Shown: positions 1 through 8,700 of the stretch, in pieces
How positions within the stretch are numbered: position 1 is the stretch's first letter
How the letters are laid out: every line of letters starts with the position of its first letter
Assembly: GCA_964649415.1 (NCBI GenBank)
Contig: CAZYSK010000063.1
Coordinates: 1-34,440 of the forward strand
Direction of reading: 5' to 3'
Origin: CAZYSK01 sp964649415
Lineage (GTDB): Bacteria; Chloroflexota; Anaerolineae; B4-G1
Length of the DNA stretch: 34,440 nucleotides
The notes under the pieces: generated by a model
What the model saw: only the letters and a program-made list of their open reading frames with translations
Told to the model about the DNA's origin: nothing
Database searches by the model: none
Translations under genes and position numbers: made by a program

Positions 1-186
1 CTCCGCAGACTCCGTAGCTCGCTACGAACTGGCTCCTGGTTCGTAGTGAGGCACGAAGGTCCGCCGGAGTGCCGTGAGACGCTACTCCGCAGACTCCGTA
101 GCTCACTACGAACTGGCTCCTGGTTCGTAGTGAGGCACGCAGGTCCGCCGGAGTGCCGTAAGTGCCATAAGTGCCGTGAGTGCCGT
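1..186. repeat. Two tandem 84-bp palindromic repeats followed by four 9-bp repeats
   Basis: Two copies of an 84-bp unit start at 1 and 85 and differ at very few positions. Each holds an inverted repeat (CTCACTACGAAC and its complement, 9-nt loop: 18-29/39-50, imperfect, and 102-113/123-134, perfect) and the tail AGGTCCGCCGGAGTGCCGT (57-75 and 141-159). The second unit ends in four 9-mers of the form RAGTGCCRT (151-186). The same family occurs at 34258-34440. The arms would fold into hairpins in RNA or single-stranded DNA, so a REP- or MITE-like element is plausible; no transposase is present. Confidence 0.9.
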
Positions 187-190
187 CCTA

Positions 191-928
191 CTACGAACTA
201 GACTGGGCGACAGGCGTTCGTCGCTCGATGACGATCTCGCCGAAAAGCCGTTCCTGCTGCACCTGAACCCGGTCCTGCTTGATCAGTTCGAGCACCGCCA
301 GCAGCGTGACGATGATTTCGACGCGGCTGGTGGCTTCCGACAGCACGTCGCGGAAGCGGATTCGGCGCCGCCGGACCAGGTGTGCCTCGATGCGGGCGGT
401 CTGTTCGACGATGGTCACCGTGATGGGCGCGACGAGCTCTCCGACCGGCGAGCCGGGTATCGTGTCCAGCGCTTCCTGAACGGCGGTCAACAGATCGTCG
501 AGCGTCGCGCCGTCCAGGTCGACCCGTGGGGCGAGGCGGGGGAGGGGGGCGAGCCGCACGTAGCCGTGCAATCCCCGTTTCTGTCGCTCGTGTAGGTGAG
601 AGGCGATCTCCTTGAAGCGCCTGTATGCCTGCAATTGCCGCACCAGTTCGTCGCCCACATCCTCGGCCTCTGGCTGCATAGCTGGGGGACGCGGGAGCAG
701 CGCCTGGGACTTGATGAGCATGAGCTTGGCGGCTACGACAATAAAATCAGCCATCTCCCTGATGCGCTGCTTGTCTAGTTGCGCCAGATAGGCCAGGTAC
801 TGGTCGGTCACCTGGGCCAGGGCGACCGTGGTGATGTCGAGTTCTTCCCGCTCGATGAGGTGAAGCAGCAGGTCCAGCGGCCCCTCAAAGACAGGCAGTT
901 GAAGCTCGTATGCGGGAGGTGTGGCCAT
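191..928 (-). CDS. scpA: Segregation and condensation protein A (ScpA)
   Basis: ScpA is the kleisin subunit that bridges SMC heads with ScpB in chromosome condensation and segregation; it is cytoplasmic. The 245-residue product has the family's N-terminal signature (VFEGPLDLLLHLIEREELDI, near residues 13-32), the LMLIKSQALLPRP helix near 70, and a winged-helix-like C-terminus, at normal family length. ATG at 928 is chosen because a TATAAT -10 lies only about 8 nt upstream, leaving no room for a ribosome binding site, so the message is probably leaderless. No scpB follows within the window. The last codons and the TAG stop fall inside a sequence matching an arm of the flanking repeat (ACTACGAACT, 190-199), so the C-terminal Ser-Ser-Ser end may be repeat-derived. 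Divergent from mreB. Confidence 0.95.
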   Translation of the reverse strand: MATPPAYELQLPVFEGPLDLLLHLIEREELDITTVALAQVTDQYLAYLAQLDKQRIREMADFIVVAAKLMLIKSQALLPRPPAMQPEAEDVGDELVRQLQAYRRFKEIASHLHERQKRGLHGYVRLAPLPRLAPRVDLDGATLDDLLTAVQEALDTIPGSPVGELVAPITVTIVEQTARIEAHLVRRRRIRFRDVLSEATSRVEIIVTLLAVLELIKQDRVQVQQERLFGEIVIERRTPVAQSSS

Positions 929-936
929 GATTCCAG

Positions 937-964
937 ATTATAGCACAAACGGTTTGCTTTCCAA
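937..964 (-). promoter_or_regulatory. scpA promoter (sigma-70 type)
   Basis: Read on the minus strand: -35 TTGGAA (964-959), 16-nt spacer, extended -10 GTGC-TATAAT (942-937). Predicted transcription start is near 930, one or two bases before the ATG at 928, so the transcript should be leaderless. Confidence 0.75.
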
Positions 965-967
965 GAT

Positions 968-996
968 TTCCCCCTGCCCATGATTTGTGGTATAAT
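968..996 (+). promoter_or_regulatory. Promoter of the mreB cell-shape operon
   Basis: Weak -35 TTCCCC (968-973), 17-nt spacer, -10 TATAAT (991-996) preceded by TTTGTGG. It lies back to back with the scpA promoter, the two -35 boxes being 3 nt apart. It gives a leader of about 65 nt before the mreB GTG. Confidence 0.7.
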
Positions 997-1068
997 TTTG
1001 ATTCACTAGCCCCGGTGGTGGAGGTACGCGCGTCGCCCGGGGCGGCGACTTGTATACAGGAGAGGCTT

Positions 1069-2139
1069 GTGCTCAATCCCATTGATGCTTTTCTTGGACT
1101 CTTTTCCCTCGACATTGGCATTGACCTCGGCACGGCGAACACACTCGTCTACGTGCGGAGAAAGGGCATCGTTATCAACGAGCCGTCTTGGGTGGCCATT
1201 GATCGGGACAGCAGGAGAGTCCTCGCCATTGGCTCCGAGGCCAAGGAGATGGTCGGCCGCACGCCCGCCAACATCGTCGCCATCCGCCCGCTTCGCGATG
1301 GCGTGATCTCGGAGTTCGACGTCACCGAGGCGATGCTGGATTACTTCATCAAACGGGCGCACAGCCAGTTGTTGCTTCCTTTTCCCCGCCCGCGCGTCGT
1401 CGTCGGCATTCCCAGTGGCGTGACCGAGGTGGAGAAGCGCGCGGTGTACGATGCCGCTATCTCCGCCGGTGCGCGGGAGGCCTTCTTGATCGAGGAGCCG
1501 ATGGCGGCCGCCATCGGGGCGGGCCTGCCTGTCACCGAGGCGCGCGGCAGCATGGTCGTGGATATCGGCGGTGGCACGACTGAGGTCGGTGTCTTCTGCC
1601 TGGGCGGCATCGTCGTCAGCCGCTCGCTGCGCATTGCCGGTGACGAGATGGATGAGGATATCATGCAGTACGCCCGCCAGAAGTACAATCTCTACATCGG
1701 CGAGCGCATGGCCGAGCGGGCCAAGATCAGCGCCGGGTCGGCCTACCCTCTGCCCGAGGAGATGACCATGACGCTGCGAGGCCGCAACCTGGTCACCGGG
1801 TTGCCGGAACCTGTTGAGGTCAGCAGCATTGAGCTACGAGAGGCACTGAGTTCGTCGGTTGGCATTATCGTGGATCTGGTCAGGGACACCCTGGACGAGA
1901 CGCCGCCTGAGCTGATAGCCGACCTGATGGAGACCGGCATCTGTATGGCCGGTGGCGGTTCCCAGTTGAAGGGCCTGGCTGAGCGCATCAGCGAGGAGAC
2001 GAACATGAGGGCGTGGGTGGCCCAGGACTCGATGACGTGCGTTGCCCGTGGCGCGGGCATGGTGCTGGAGGAATTGGACGTGCTCAGCGAGGTATTGGTC
2101 AGCACCGACGAACGGCGGCCCAAACCCGCTGCCTTCTAG
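1069..2139 (+). CDS. mreB: Rod-shape-determining actin-like protein MreB
   Basis: MreB is the bacterial actin that polymerises under the membrane and directs the elongasome. The 356-residue product carries actin-fold phosphate loops (IDLGTANTLVY near residue 17 and VDIGGGTTEVGV near 165), the IEEPMAAAIG segment, and the late AGGGSQLKGL adenosine motif. GTG at 1069 is chosen because AGGAGAGG (1058-1065) sits 3 nt upstream and the protein then begins with a short amphipathic-looking stretch before SLDIGIDLGT. An upstream in-frame ATG at 985 overlaps the promoter -10 and is not used. First gene of the shape operon; mreC follows after 135 bp. Confidence 0.96.
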   Translation: MLNPIDAFLGLFSLDIGIDLGTANTLVYVRRKGIVINEPSWVAIDRDSRRVLAIGSEAKEMVGRTPANIVAIRPLRDGVISEFDVTEAMLDYFIKRAHSQLLLPFPRPRVVVGIPSGVTEVEKRAVYDAAISAGAREAFLIEEPMAAAIGAGLPVTEARGSMVVDIGGGTTEVGVFCLGGIVVSRSLRIAGDEMDEDIMQYARQKYNLYIGERMAERAKISAGSAYPLPEEMTMTLRGRNLVTGLPEPVEVSSIELREALSSSVGIIVDLVRDTLDETPPELIADLMETGICMAGGGSQLKGLAERISEETNMRAWVAQDSMTCVARGAGMVLEELDVLSEVLVSTDERRPKPAAF

Positions 2140-2274
2140 TCGGCGCCCGCTGGCTCTGACGGGTTTCTAGCAGATGTTTGCTGTCCGCGGAATCTCCTAA
2201 GGTAAGGGGAATTACTGTTTGGAAAGGCACCTACGCCAAGCCTGTCGAGTCTTGAGTCGTGCCTGGATGGGATC

Positions 2275-3177
2275 ATGAGAGAGTCCCCCCTCCGTTCGTG
2301 GCTCCCCCTGGTGTTGCTTGCCCTCGGATTGTTGCTCCTGGTGTTCAGTGAGGCTGGCTATTTGGGCCCGGTGGAGCGCGTGCTCCACTACGTGCTTGAT
2401 CCGTTGCAGCGTATGTTCTCAGGTGTGGCGATGTCTACGGGCAATCTGTTTCAGGCCGTGCGCGAGGTGCGCGACCTGCGCGCCCGCGTCGAGGAACTCC
2501 AGACCCAGGTGGACGGTCTGATGGTCGAGAACGTGCGCCTGCGAGAGTATGAGGCCGAGGTGCAACAGCTCCGCGCGCTGCTGAATTTCACCAGCGAGTA
2601 TCCCATCTCGGCGCCTCTGGGTGCCGACGTGGTCGGCCGGGAGACCGGCGAGACGTATCCGTACGGGGAGGTGGTGGGCACGGAGACGAACCCCTACCTG
2701 CGCTACGTCACCATCAACGTGGGCGCTTCGCAGGGGGTGGAAGTCGGCATGCCGGTCGTCAGCAACGGCCCTGGGCTGGTGGGGCGTGTTGCCGAGGTGA
2801 GTCCCCGTGCGGCCAAGGTGCAACTGCTCAACGATCCTGAGAGCGCCGTCGCTGCTCTGCTCCAGGTCTCCCGCGTCACCGGTCTGGTCGTGGGACAGCC
2901 CGATGGCTCGCTGCGGATGGAGTATCTCCCCCAGGACGAGGAAATCAGCGCGGGCGACCTGGTGCTGACCTCGGGACTGGGCGGCTTCATGCCCAAGGGC
3001 CTGGTCATTGGCCAGGTGACCGAGGTGCGAAAGATGGACTACGAGCTGTTCCAGGCTGCCATCGTGCGGCCCGCGGTGGACTTCTCGCGCCTGGAACTGG
3101 TGCTCGTGATTACCGAGTTTGAGCAGATTCCTCTCGATGAGTTGCCTGCTGAGGAGCCGCAGCCGGAGGAGCCATAG
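2275..3177 (+). CDS. mreC: Rod-shape-determining protein MreC
   Basis: MreC is a bitopic membrane protein of the elongasome that activates PBP2 from the periplasmic side. The 300-residue product has a short cytoplasmic N-terminus, one transmembrane helix near residues 8-25, a coiled coil near 60-100 (RDLRARVEELQTQVDGL region), then the two beta-barrel halves typical of the family (YVTINVGASQGVEVGMPVVS, then GDLVLTSGLGGFMPKGLVIG). The C-terminus is acidic and proline-rich. The gap upstream (2140-2274) shows no clear promoter and mreD starts 14 bp downstream, so it is read as part of the mreB operon. Confidence 0.95.
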   Translation: MRESPLRSWLPLVLLALGLLLLVFSEAGYLGPVERVLHYVLDPLQRMFSGVAMSTGNLFQAVREVRDLRARVEELQTQVDGLMVENVRLREYEAEVQQLRALLNFTSEYPISAPLGADVVGRETGETYPYGEVVGTETNPYLRYVTINVGASQGVEVGMPVVSNGPGLVGRVAEVSPRAAKVQLLNDPESAVAALLQVSRVTGLVVGQPDGSLRMEYLPQDEEISAGDLVLTSGLGGFMPKGLVIGQVTEVRKMDYELFQAAIVRPAVDFSRLELVLVITEFEQIPLDELPAEEPQPEEP

Positions 3178-3191
3178 GCCCGTATGCCCCG

Positions 3192-3746
3192 ATGAAGCGG
3201 GTTGGTTTCAACCCGTGGGGCGTCCGCGGCCATTGGAGGTGTGCGATTAGTCTCTATCTTACCGTCCCCCTTCTAACCGGTGTCGCGTTGGTTCAGACGG
3301 TTCTGCTGTCCCGGGTGAACCTGTGGGGAGCACGCCCGGACCTGATGTTGCTGGTTGTGCTCATCTGGGCCCTCGTCCGTGGCGCAGAGGAGGGGTTGGT
3401 GTGGGGATTCATCGGTGGGTTTATCATTGACATGTTCTCCGGGGGGCCGATGGGTGCCACTATGATGGCCCTCGTGGTGGCCGCGTTGCTGACCGGGCAG
3501 CCGTGGGCTGAGGGTATCAGTTCGGCCGTCGCCCGGCTGCTGTTGGTGACGTTTGTCGCTGTGATTGCCTACCACCTGATGCTGTTGATCGTCATGGCCT
3601 GGACCGGCTTTCCGGTGGACTTCGGCAGGGCATTGCTACAGGTGGCGGCGCCATCGGCGTTGTTCAATGCGGTCCTCGCGCCGTTCGCCCGGTGGCCGCT
3701 GAACTGGCTGGAGCGACGCACGAGAGAGGAGCGGTTCGCATTGTGA
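3192..3746 (+). CDS. mreD: Rod-shape-determining protein MreD
   Basis: MreD is the polytopic membrane partner of MreC. The 184 residues include five to six hydrophobic segments, beginning with LYLTVPLLTGVALVQTVLL near residue 22, and the family stretch EGLVWGFIGGFIIDMFSGGPMG is recognisable near 73-94. The start at ATG 3192 leaves 18-20 mostly basic residues before the first helix, somewhat longer than usual. A GGAGGAG lies about 20 nt upstream, which is far, so the start is uncertain. The stop overlaps the start of mrdA (GTGA). Confidence 0.88.
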   Translation: MKRVGFNPWGVRGHWRCAISLYLTVPLLTGVALVQTVLLSRVNLWGARPDLMLLVVLIWALVRGAEEGLVWGFIGGFIIDMFSGGPMGATMMALVVAALLTGQPWAEGISSAVARLLLVTFVAVIAYHLMLLIVMAWTGFPVDFGRALLQVAAPSALFNAVLAPFARWPLNWLERRTREERFAL

Positions 3747-5767
3747 ACGCGAATCAGGGCGAGAGGAAGCAGCAACCCGCCCAGAGTGCCTGGCAGGCGC
3801 GCTGGGCGGCGATCAGAGCGGCTCCACGGGTTATCCTGATGGGTGTGGTGATCCTGGGCGCGTTCGGTGTTCTTGGCCTGAGGCTGTGGAATCTGCAGTT
3901 CGTGCAGGGCGAATACTACCGCGAGCGGGCGAGTCGTCAGAGCACGCGGCTGGTGACCGTACCTACCGCTCGGGGCATTATCTACGACCGCAATGCCACC
4001 CCCCTGGTGCGTAATGTCCCCAGTTTCGACGTGGTGATTATCCCCGGCTACCTGCCTGAAGACGAGGATGAGACGCAGGACGTGCTGGTCCGCCTGGCCG
4101 TCTTGCTCGGCATACCCTACACCTCCGCCGGCGCGGGCGAGGGCGGCGAGGAGGCTGCACCTGGTCTGCGCGACCTCGTGGAGGACTTGCCCTATTCGGC
4201 TCTCTATCGCCCCCTGGTCGTCAAGCGCGCGGTGGATCGGGATACGGCGCTGCTGGTGGCCCAGCAGTCCCTTGTCCTGCCCGGTGTCTCAATCCAGGTA
4301 GCGTCGGCGCGTGAATACGTGTACGGCCCCCTGGTGGCGCAGTTGCTGGGCTACCTCGCTCTCATTCCCGAAGGCACCGCAGATGAGTACGTCGCCCAGG
4401 GCTACGACCCGGACACCGATCGCATCGGCGTGGCCGGCGTTGAGGCCACCTATGAGGATGCGTTGCGGGGGGAGAAGGGAGAGCAGATTGTCGAGGAGGA
4501 CGTGCTCGGTCAGCTTGTGCGCGTGATCGAGGAGCGCGCCGCGCCGGTCCCCGGTGATAACGTCTACCTGACGCTCGATCTTGAGCTACAGCAGGCGGTT
4601 GAGGACGCGCTGCGGCGCGGGATGGCGGACCCGGACGTGAATGCCCCGCGTGGCGTGGCGATCGCGATGAACCCTCAGACGGGCGAGATCCTGGCGATGG
4701 TCAGTCTGCCCACCTATGACAACAATCTTTTCACGGAGGGCATCTCGCTCAGCGACTGGCAAAGCCTGGGCGAGGATCCGCATCGCCCGCTGCTCAATCA
4801 CGCGATATCGGATGGCCTGCCGCCTGGGTCAGTGTTCAAGATCGTCTTGGCCGCTGGCGCGCTTCAGGAGGAGGTGTTGACCTCGCGCACGCGCCTCGCC
4901 TGTCCGGGCAAGATCGTCGTCCCCAACAAGTACTACCCCAACGATCCGGGCCGGGCGCAGCCCTTCTACTGCTGGAACCAGGCTGGCCACGGCTGGCTTG
5001 ACATCATAGGCGGCGTTGCCAACTCGTGTGACATCTTCTTCTACAAGGTCGGCGGCGGTTTCGAGGACACCGGCTTCCGGGGGCTGGGGGTGGACCGCAT
5101 CGCCGAATATGCCAGGTTGTTCGGCTTCGGCGAAGCGACCGGGGTGGAGTTGCCGGCCGAGATCGACGGCCTGGTGCCGTCGAGAACCTGGAAGCGGCTC
5201 ACGGTCGGTGAGAGCTGGTCCACCGGCGATACCTACAATCTATCCATCGGTCAGGGCTATCTCTCCGTCACGCCGCTGCAGATGCTGAACGCGGTGAACG
5301 TGGTCGCCAACGGCGGTGTGCTCTATCGCCCCCACGTCCTCCACCACGTCACACACGCCGACGGGGCCGTGAGCCAGGCGTTTGAGCCGGAGATCATGCG
5401 CACGTTGCCCATCAGCGCGCATCACTGGTCCCTCGTCCAGCAGGGAATGGAGGGCGCTGTGGTCTACGGCACCGCGCCGCGTGCGCAGATCGAGGGCCTG
5501 CGAGTGGCGGGCAAGACCGGCACGGCGCAGTACTGCGACGACATCGCGCTGGACATTGGCATCTGCGGCGTCGGGCTGGAACAGCCGACCCACGCCTGGT
5601 TCTCCGCCTACGCGCCGGTCGAGGCACCGGAGATCTCCGTCATCGTATTCCTGTACAACGGGGGTGAGGGCTCGGTGGCGGCCGTGCCGGTGGCCCGCGA
5701 CATCCTGGACTACTACTTCAACGGCCCTGAGGAGATACCTGAGGAGGGGGATGAGACCGCGCCCTGA
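3743..5767 (+). CDS. mrdA: Penicillin-binding protein 2, elongation-specific transpeptidase
   Basis: PBP2 cross-links peptidoglycan during lateral growth and works with a SEDS glycosyltransferase. The 674-residue product has a short cytoplasmic tail, one transmembrane helix (about 31-50), the non-catalytic dimerisation domain (TARGIIYDRN motif), then the transpeptidase with all three active-site motifs: SVFK (Ser363 nucleophile, Lys366), SCD (428-430) and KTGTA (Lys591). GTG at 3743 is chosen because it overlaps the mreD stop by 4 bp and has an AGAGGAG upstream; an ATG at 3692 would overlap mreD by 55 bp. A duplicated acidic tail ends the protein. Its last 17 bases overlap the next gene. Confidence 0.95.
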   Translation: MNANQGERKQQPAQSAWQARWAAIRAAPRVILMGVVILGAFGVLGLRLWNLQFVQGEYYRERASRQSTRLVTVPTARGIIYDRNATPLVRNVPSFDVVIIPGYLPEDEDETQDVLVRLAVLLGIPYTSAGAGEGGEEAAPGLRDLVEDLPYSALYRPLVVKRAVDRDTALLVAQQSLVLPGVSIQVASAREYVYGPLVAQLLGYLALIPEGTADEYVAQGYDPDTDRIGVAGVEATYEDALRGEKGEQIVEEDVLGQLVRVIEERAAPVPGDNVYLTLDLELQQAVEDALRRGMADPDVNAPRGVAIAMNPQTGEILAMVSLPTYDNNLFTEGISLSDWQSLGEDPHRPLLNHAISDGLPPGSVFKIVLAAGALQEEVLTSRTRLACPGKIVVPNKYYPNDPGRAQPFYCWNQAGHGWLDIIGGVANSCDIFFYKVGGGFEDTGFRGLGVDRIAEYARLFGFGEATGVELPAEIDGLVPSRTWKRLTVGESWSTGDTYNLSIGQGYLSVTPLQMLNAVNVVANGGVLYRPHVLHHVTHADGAVSQAFEPEIMRTLPISAHHWSLVQQGMEGAVVYGTAPRAQIEGLRVAGKTGTAQYCDDIALDIGICGVGLEQPTHAWFSAYAPVEAPEISVIVFLYNGGEGSVAAVPVARDILDYYFNGPEEIPEEGDETAP

Positions 5768-8700
5768 TGGCCTGTTGCGTGCCGTGGGAGCCGGCGGAGC
5801 GGGCGCGATCTGGGGCCTGGGGCTGGCCCGCCTGGGGGCGGAGGCGGGGTTCTGTTCATTCCTTCACGGCTCGCTCCTGGGCGTCGCCGGGGTGGTCGCT
5901 ATGTGCGCTGTGCTAGCTGGCGCCGTCGCCGCCGTCGCGCTGCGGCGGGCGGCAGTGTTCATTCCCCTGATTCTGCCTTTCCCCTACGTCGTTGGCCTTA
6001 CCCCCGGTCCTCTGGCCGGCTGTGTGCTGCTGATCGGCGGGGCGCTGCTGGCGCTGCTGCTGGCTTGGGGGGATCGCGCGCGTTGGATGCCGCCTGCTGT
6101 TCTGGGTCTGGCGACGTTGGGCTTGTACCTGCGCACGCTCCTGCCCGGCGTCGGCCAGGCGGACACGTTCGAGTTCCAGGTCGTCGTCCCGCTGTTGCGC
6201 GTGGCGCACCCGACCGGCTATCCACTCTATGTCCTACTGGGCAAACTGTTCACGCTGCTGCCGCTGGGCTCGGGCCACGGTGGCGGCGCGGGCAGCGTGG
6301 CCTGGCGCGTGAACCTGGCCTCGGCTGTCTTCGCCACTGCGGCCGTGCTGGTGCTCTATGCGCTCCTGACGCACCTACTCACTCGCCCCCGGGGCTTCGG
6401 CGAACCTGGGCTTCGCCGCGCCGTCACGGCTGGCGACGCGGCTGAGCCGGGGCAGCGCGCCGTCGAGGGCGTCGCGCGGTGGCTGCCGGCCCTGCTGGCT
6501 GCGCTGGCCTTCGCTTTCTCTGCCACCCTGTGGTCCCAGGCCATCGTCGCCGAGGTGTACGCGCTGCATAACCTGCTCGCTGCGCTCATTCTATACCTCC
6601 TGCTCGCCGCCTGCCCGCACGCTCCCACATCCCCACATGCCTTCCTGCTGCCGCGTCGCTGGCAGTTGATCTTCCTGTTGCTCGGCCTGAGTTTCACCAA
6701 TCACCTGACGACGGCGCTGCTGGTGCCGGCGGTGGCGTTGGCCTTGCTCTGGGACCGGCCCCGGTTGCGCTTGCGGGATTGGCTGTTCGCAGCTGCGCTG
6801 TTCCTCCTGGGCCTGTCGGTTTACCTGTTCATTCCCCTGCGCTGGCCGGCGCTCAATCGCGGTCAGTGGATGACGCTGCGTGAGTTCGTCTCCTACGTCA
6901 CCGGCGGGCAGTTCCACGCCGCGCTGCAGCTCGATGGCTGGCGCGACCCGGTCCGCTGGCGTATCGTCGGCCGGCTGCTGCGCGAGCCATTCGGCTGGGT
7001 TGGGGTGGGACTGGCGGCAGCCGGTGTGGCCGGGATGGCTATTTACCGCCGGCGGGCGCTGGCGCTGACCGGTGTCACCTTCCTGGCCTTCTTCGTGTAC
7101 GGCCTCGACTACTACGTGCCCGACATCTCCGTCTTCCTGCTCCCGGCCCATCTGATCCTCGCCATCTGGATCGGCGCTGGCCTCGCCGGTCTCATCACCC
7201 TTGCCACATTCCACCCTCCACCCTCCAATCTCCAACCTCCACCCTCCACCCTCCAATCTCCAACCTCCAATCTCCAGCTTCCAACTTCCAACCTCCAACC
7301 TCCAACCCCCAATCTCTTGCAAGAAACCCGGTTTTTCAGAAAAAACCCGGTTTCTTCCATTGTTTGTCATTTGTCATTTTCCTCATTTGTCATTCTATCC
7401 GCCCTCCTTCCCCTCAGCCGCATCTGGCTGAACCTACCCACGGTCGACCAGAGCCGGAACCACGGCAACACCGCCTGGGGCCAGTACGTGTTGAGCCTGC
7501 CCCTAGCGCCGGACAGTGCCATCCTGGCCGACGTGGAGAAGTTCGCGCCACTCTACTACCTGCAACAGATCGAGGGCCTGCGGCCTGACCTGGACGTCAT
7601 ACTGCTCGGCAGCGAGGAGCTCTACCAGGCGGAGCTGGCGGCACGCCTGGCGGCGGGGCAGACGGTGTATCTGGCGCGTTATCTGCCGAACCTGGAGGGG
7701 CTATACCTGTGCTCGGTCGGCCCCCTGGTCGAGGTAAGCGATCAGGCTTGTGCCGGCGGCCAGGTTCCTGGTGGCACGGGCGTGCGCTTCGGCGAGGAGA
7801 TTCGCTTGCTCGACGCCGATCTGAGCGCCGATCCCTTGGGGCGGGCGCTGTACCACGTGACGCTCCGGTGGGCGGCCGACGCGCGCGTGAGCGGCGACTT
7901 CGCCGTCCGGCTGCGGCTGGTGGGTGGCGTTGCTCAGGTCCACTGGGAGAGCGAGGGGGTGCGTCCGGTGGGTGGGCTGTACCCGACTAACGCCTGGCCA
8001 ACCGGCGTCGCGATATCCGACTATCACGAGCTTGCGCTCCCTCCCTGGCTTCCACCCGGGGCGTACACGCTGGAGGTGGGGCTGTTCCCGCCCTTCGGGG
8101 AGCGTGGCCTGGGTGTGGACGGCGGGACGACGGAGTGGCTGGCGCTGGACACACTCCAGGTCGTGCCGCGCTCTGGCCCGCTGTCGCCGCTTGCGCACGA
8201 GAGGCGCTCGTGCTTCGCCGGTGGCGCATGGCTGACGGGCTACAACGTGGGCGGCGAGGCTTTCGCCGGCGCGCCCTTCGTCGTGGACCTTTCCTGGCGC
8301 GGCGTTGGGGCGGACACGGTGGTGCGCCTGGCGTGGGTGGACGCGGACGGGCGCGAGGCCGGGTCTGGTGTGTTCCCCCTTGCCGCTGGCTCGCTCCGCA
8401 GCCGGCACGTCATCTCCGCGCCGCAGCGGCCCGGTGGCTACGCGCTCCATGTGGGCCTGGTGGGCGAGACCGTCCGCTGCGGCTGGCTTGCTCCGTCCAC
8501 CGCTCAGTGCCCGCTGTCGCCGGTCAAGGTCCTGCCCGCCCAGGAGGGTCTGGCCCGCTTCGCCGATCTGTTTCTGCTGCTGGACGCCGAGGTGGGCGAG
8601 GCGGCCGCGCAACCCGGTGGGGTCGTTCCGGTTGCCCTCCGCTGGCGCGCCCTGCGGGCCATGGATGAGGACTACACCGCTTTCGTCCACCTGGTGGGCC

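Noticed and set aside
1..186. CRISPR array
   Set aside because: Only two units, nearly identical along their whole length with no unique spacers, and no cas genes in the window.
2140..2274. Riboswitch or promoter between mreB and mreC
   Set aside because: Only a 5-bp possible stem and no -10/-35 pair or known aptamer motif could be seen.
3692..3742. Upstream ATG for mrdA
   Set aside because: It would overlap mreD by 55 bp; the GTG at 3743 has the usual 4-bp overlap and a ribosome binding site.
5382..5750. Upstream extension of the DUF2723 frame
   Set aside because: Arg-rich out-of-frame reading of the PBP2 transpeptidase domain; ATG 5751 has a strong ribosome binding site.
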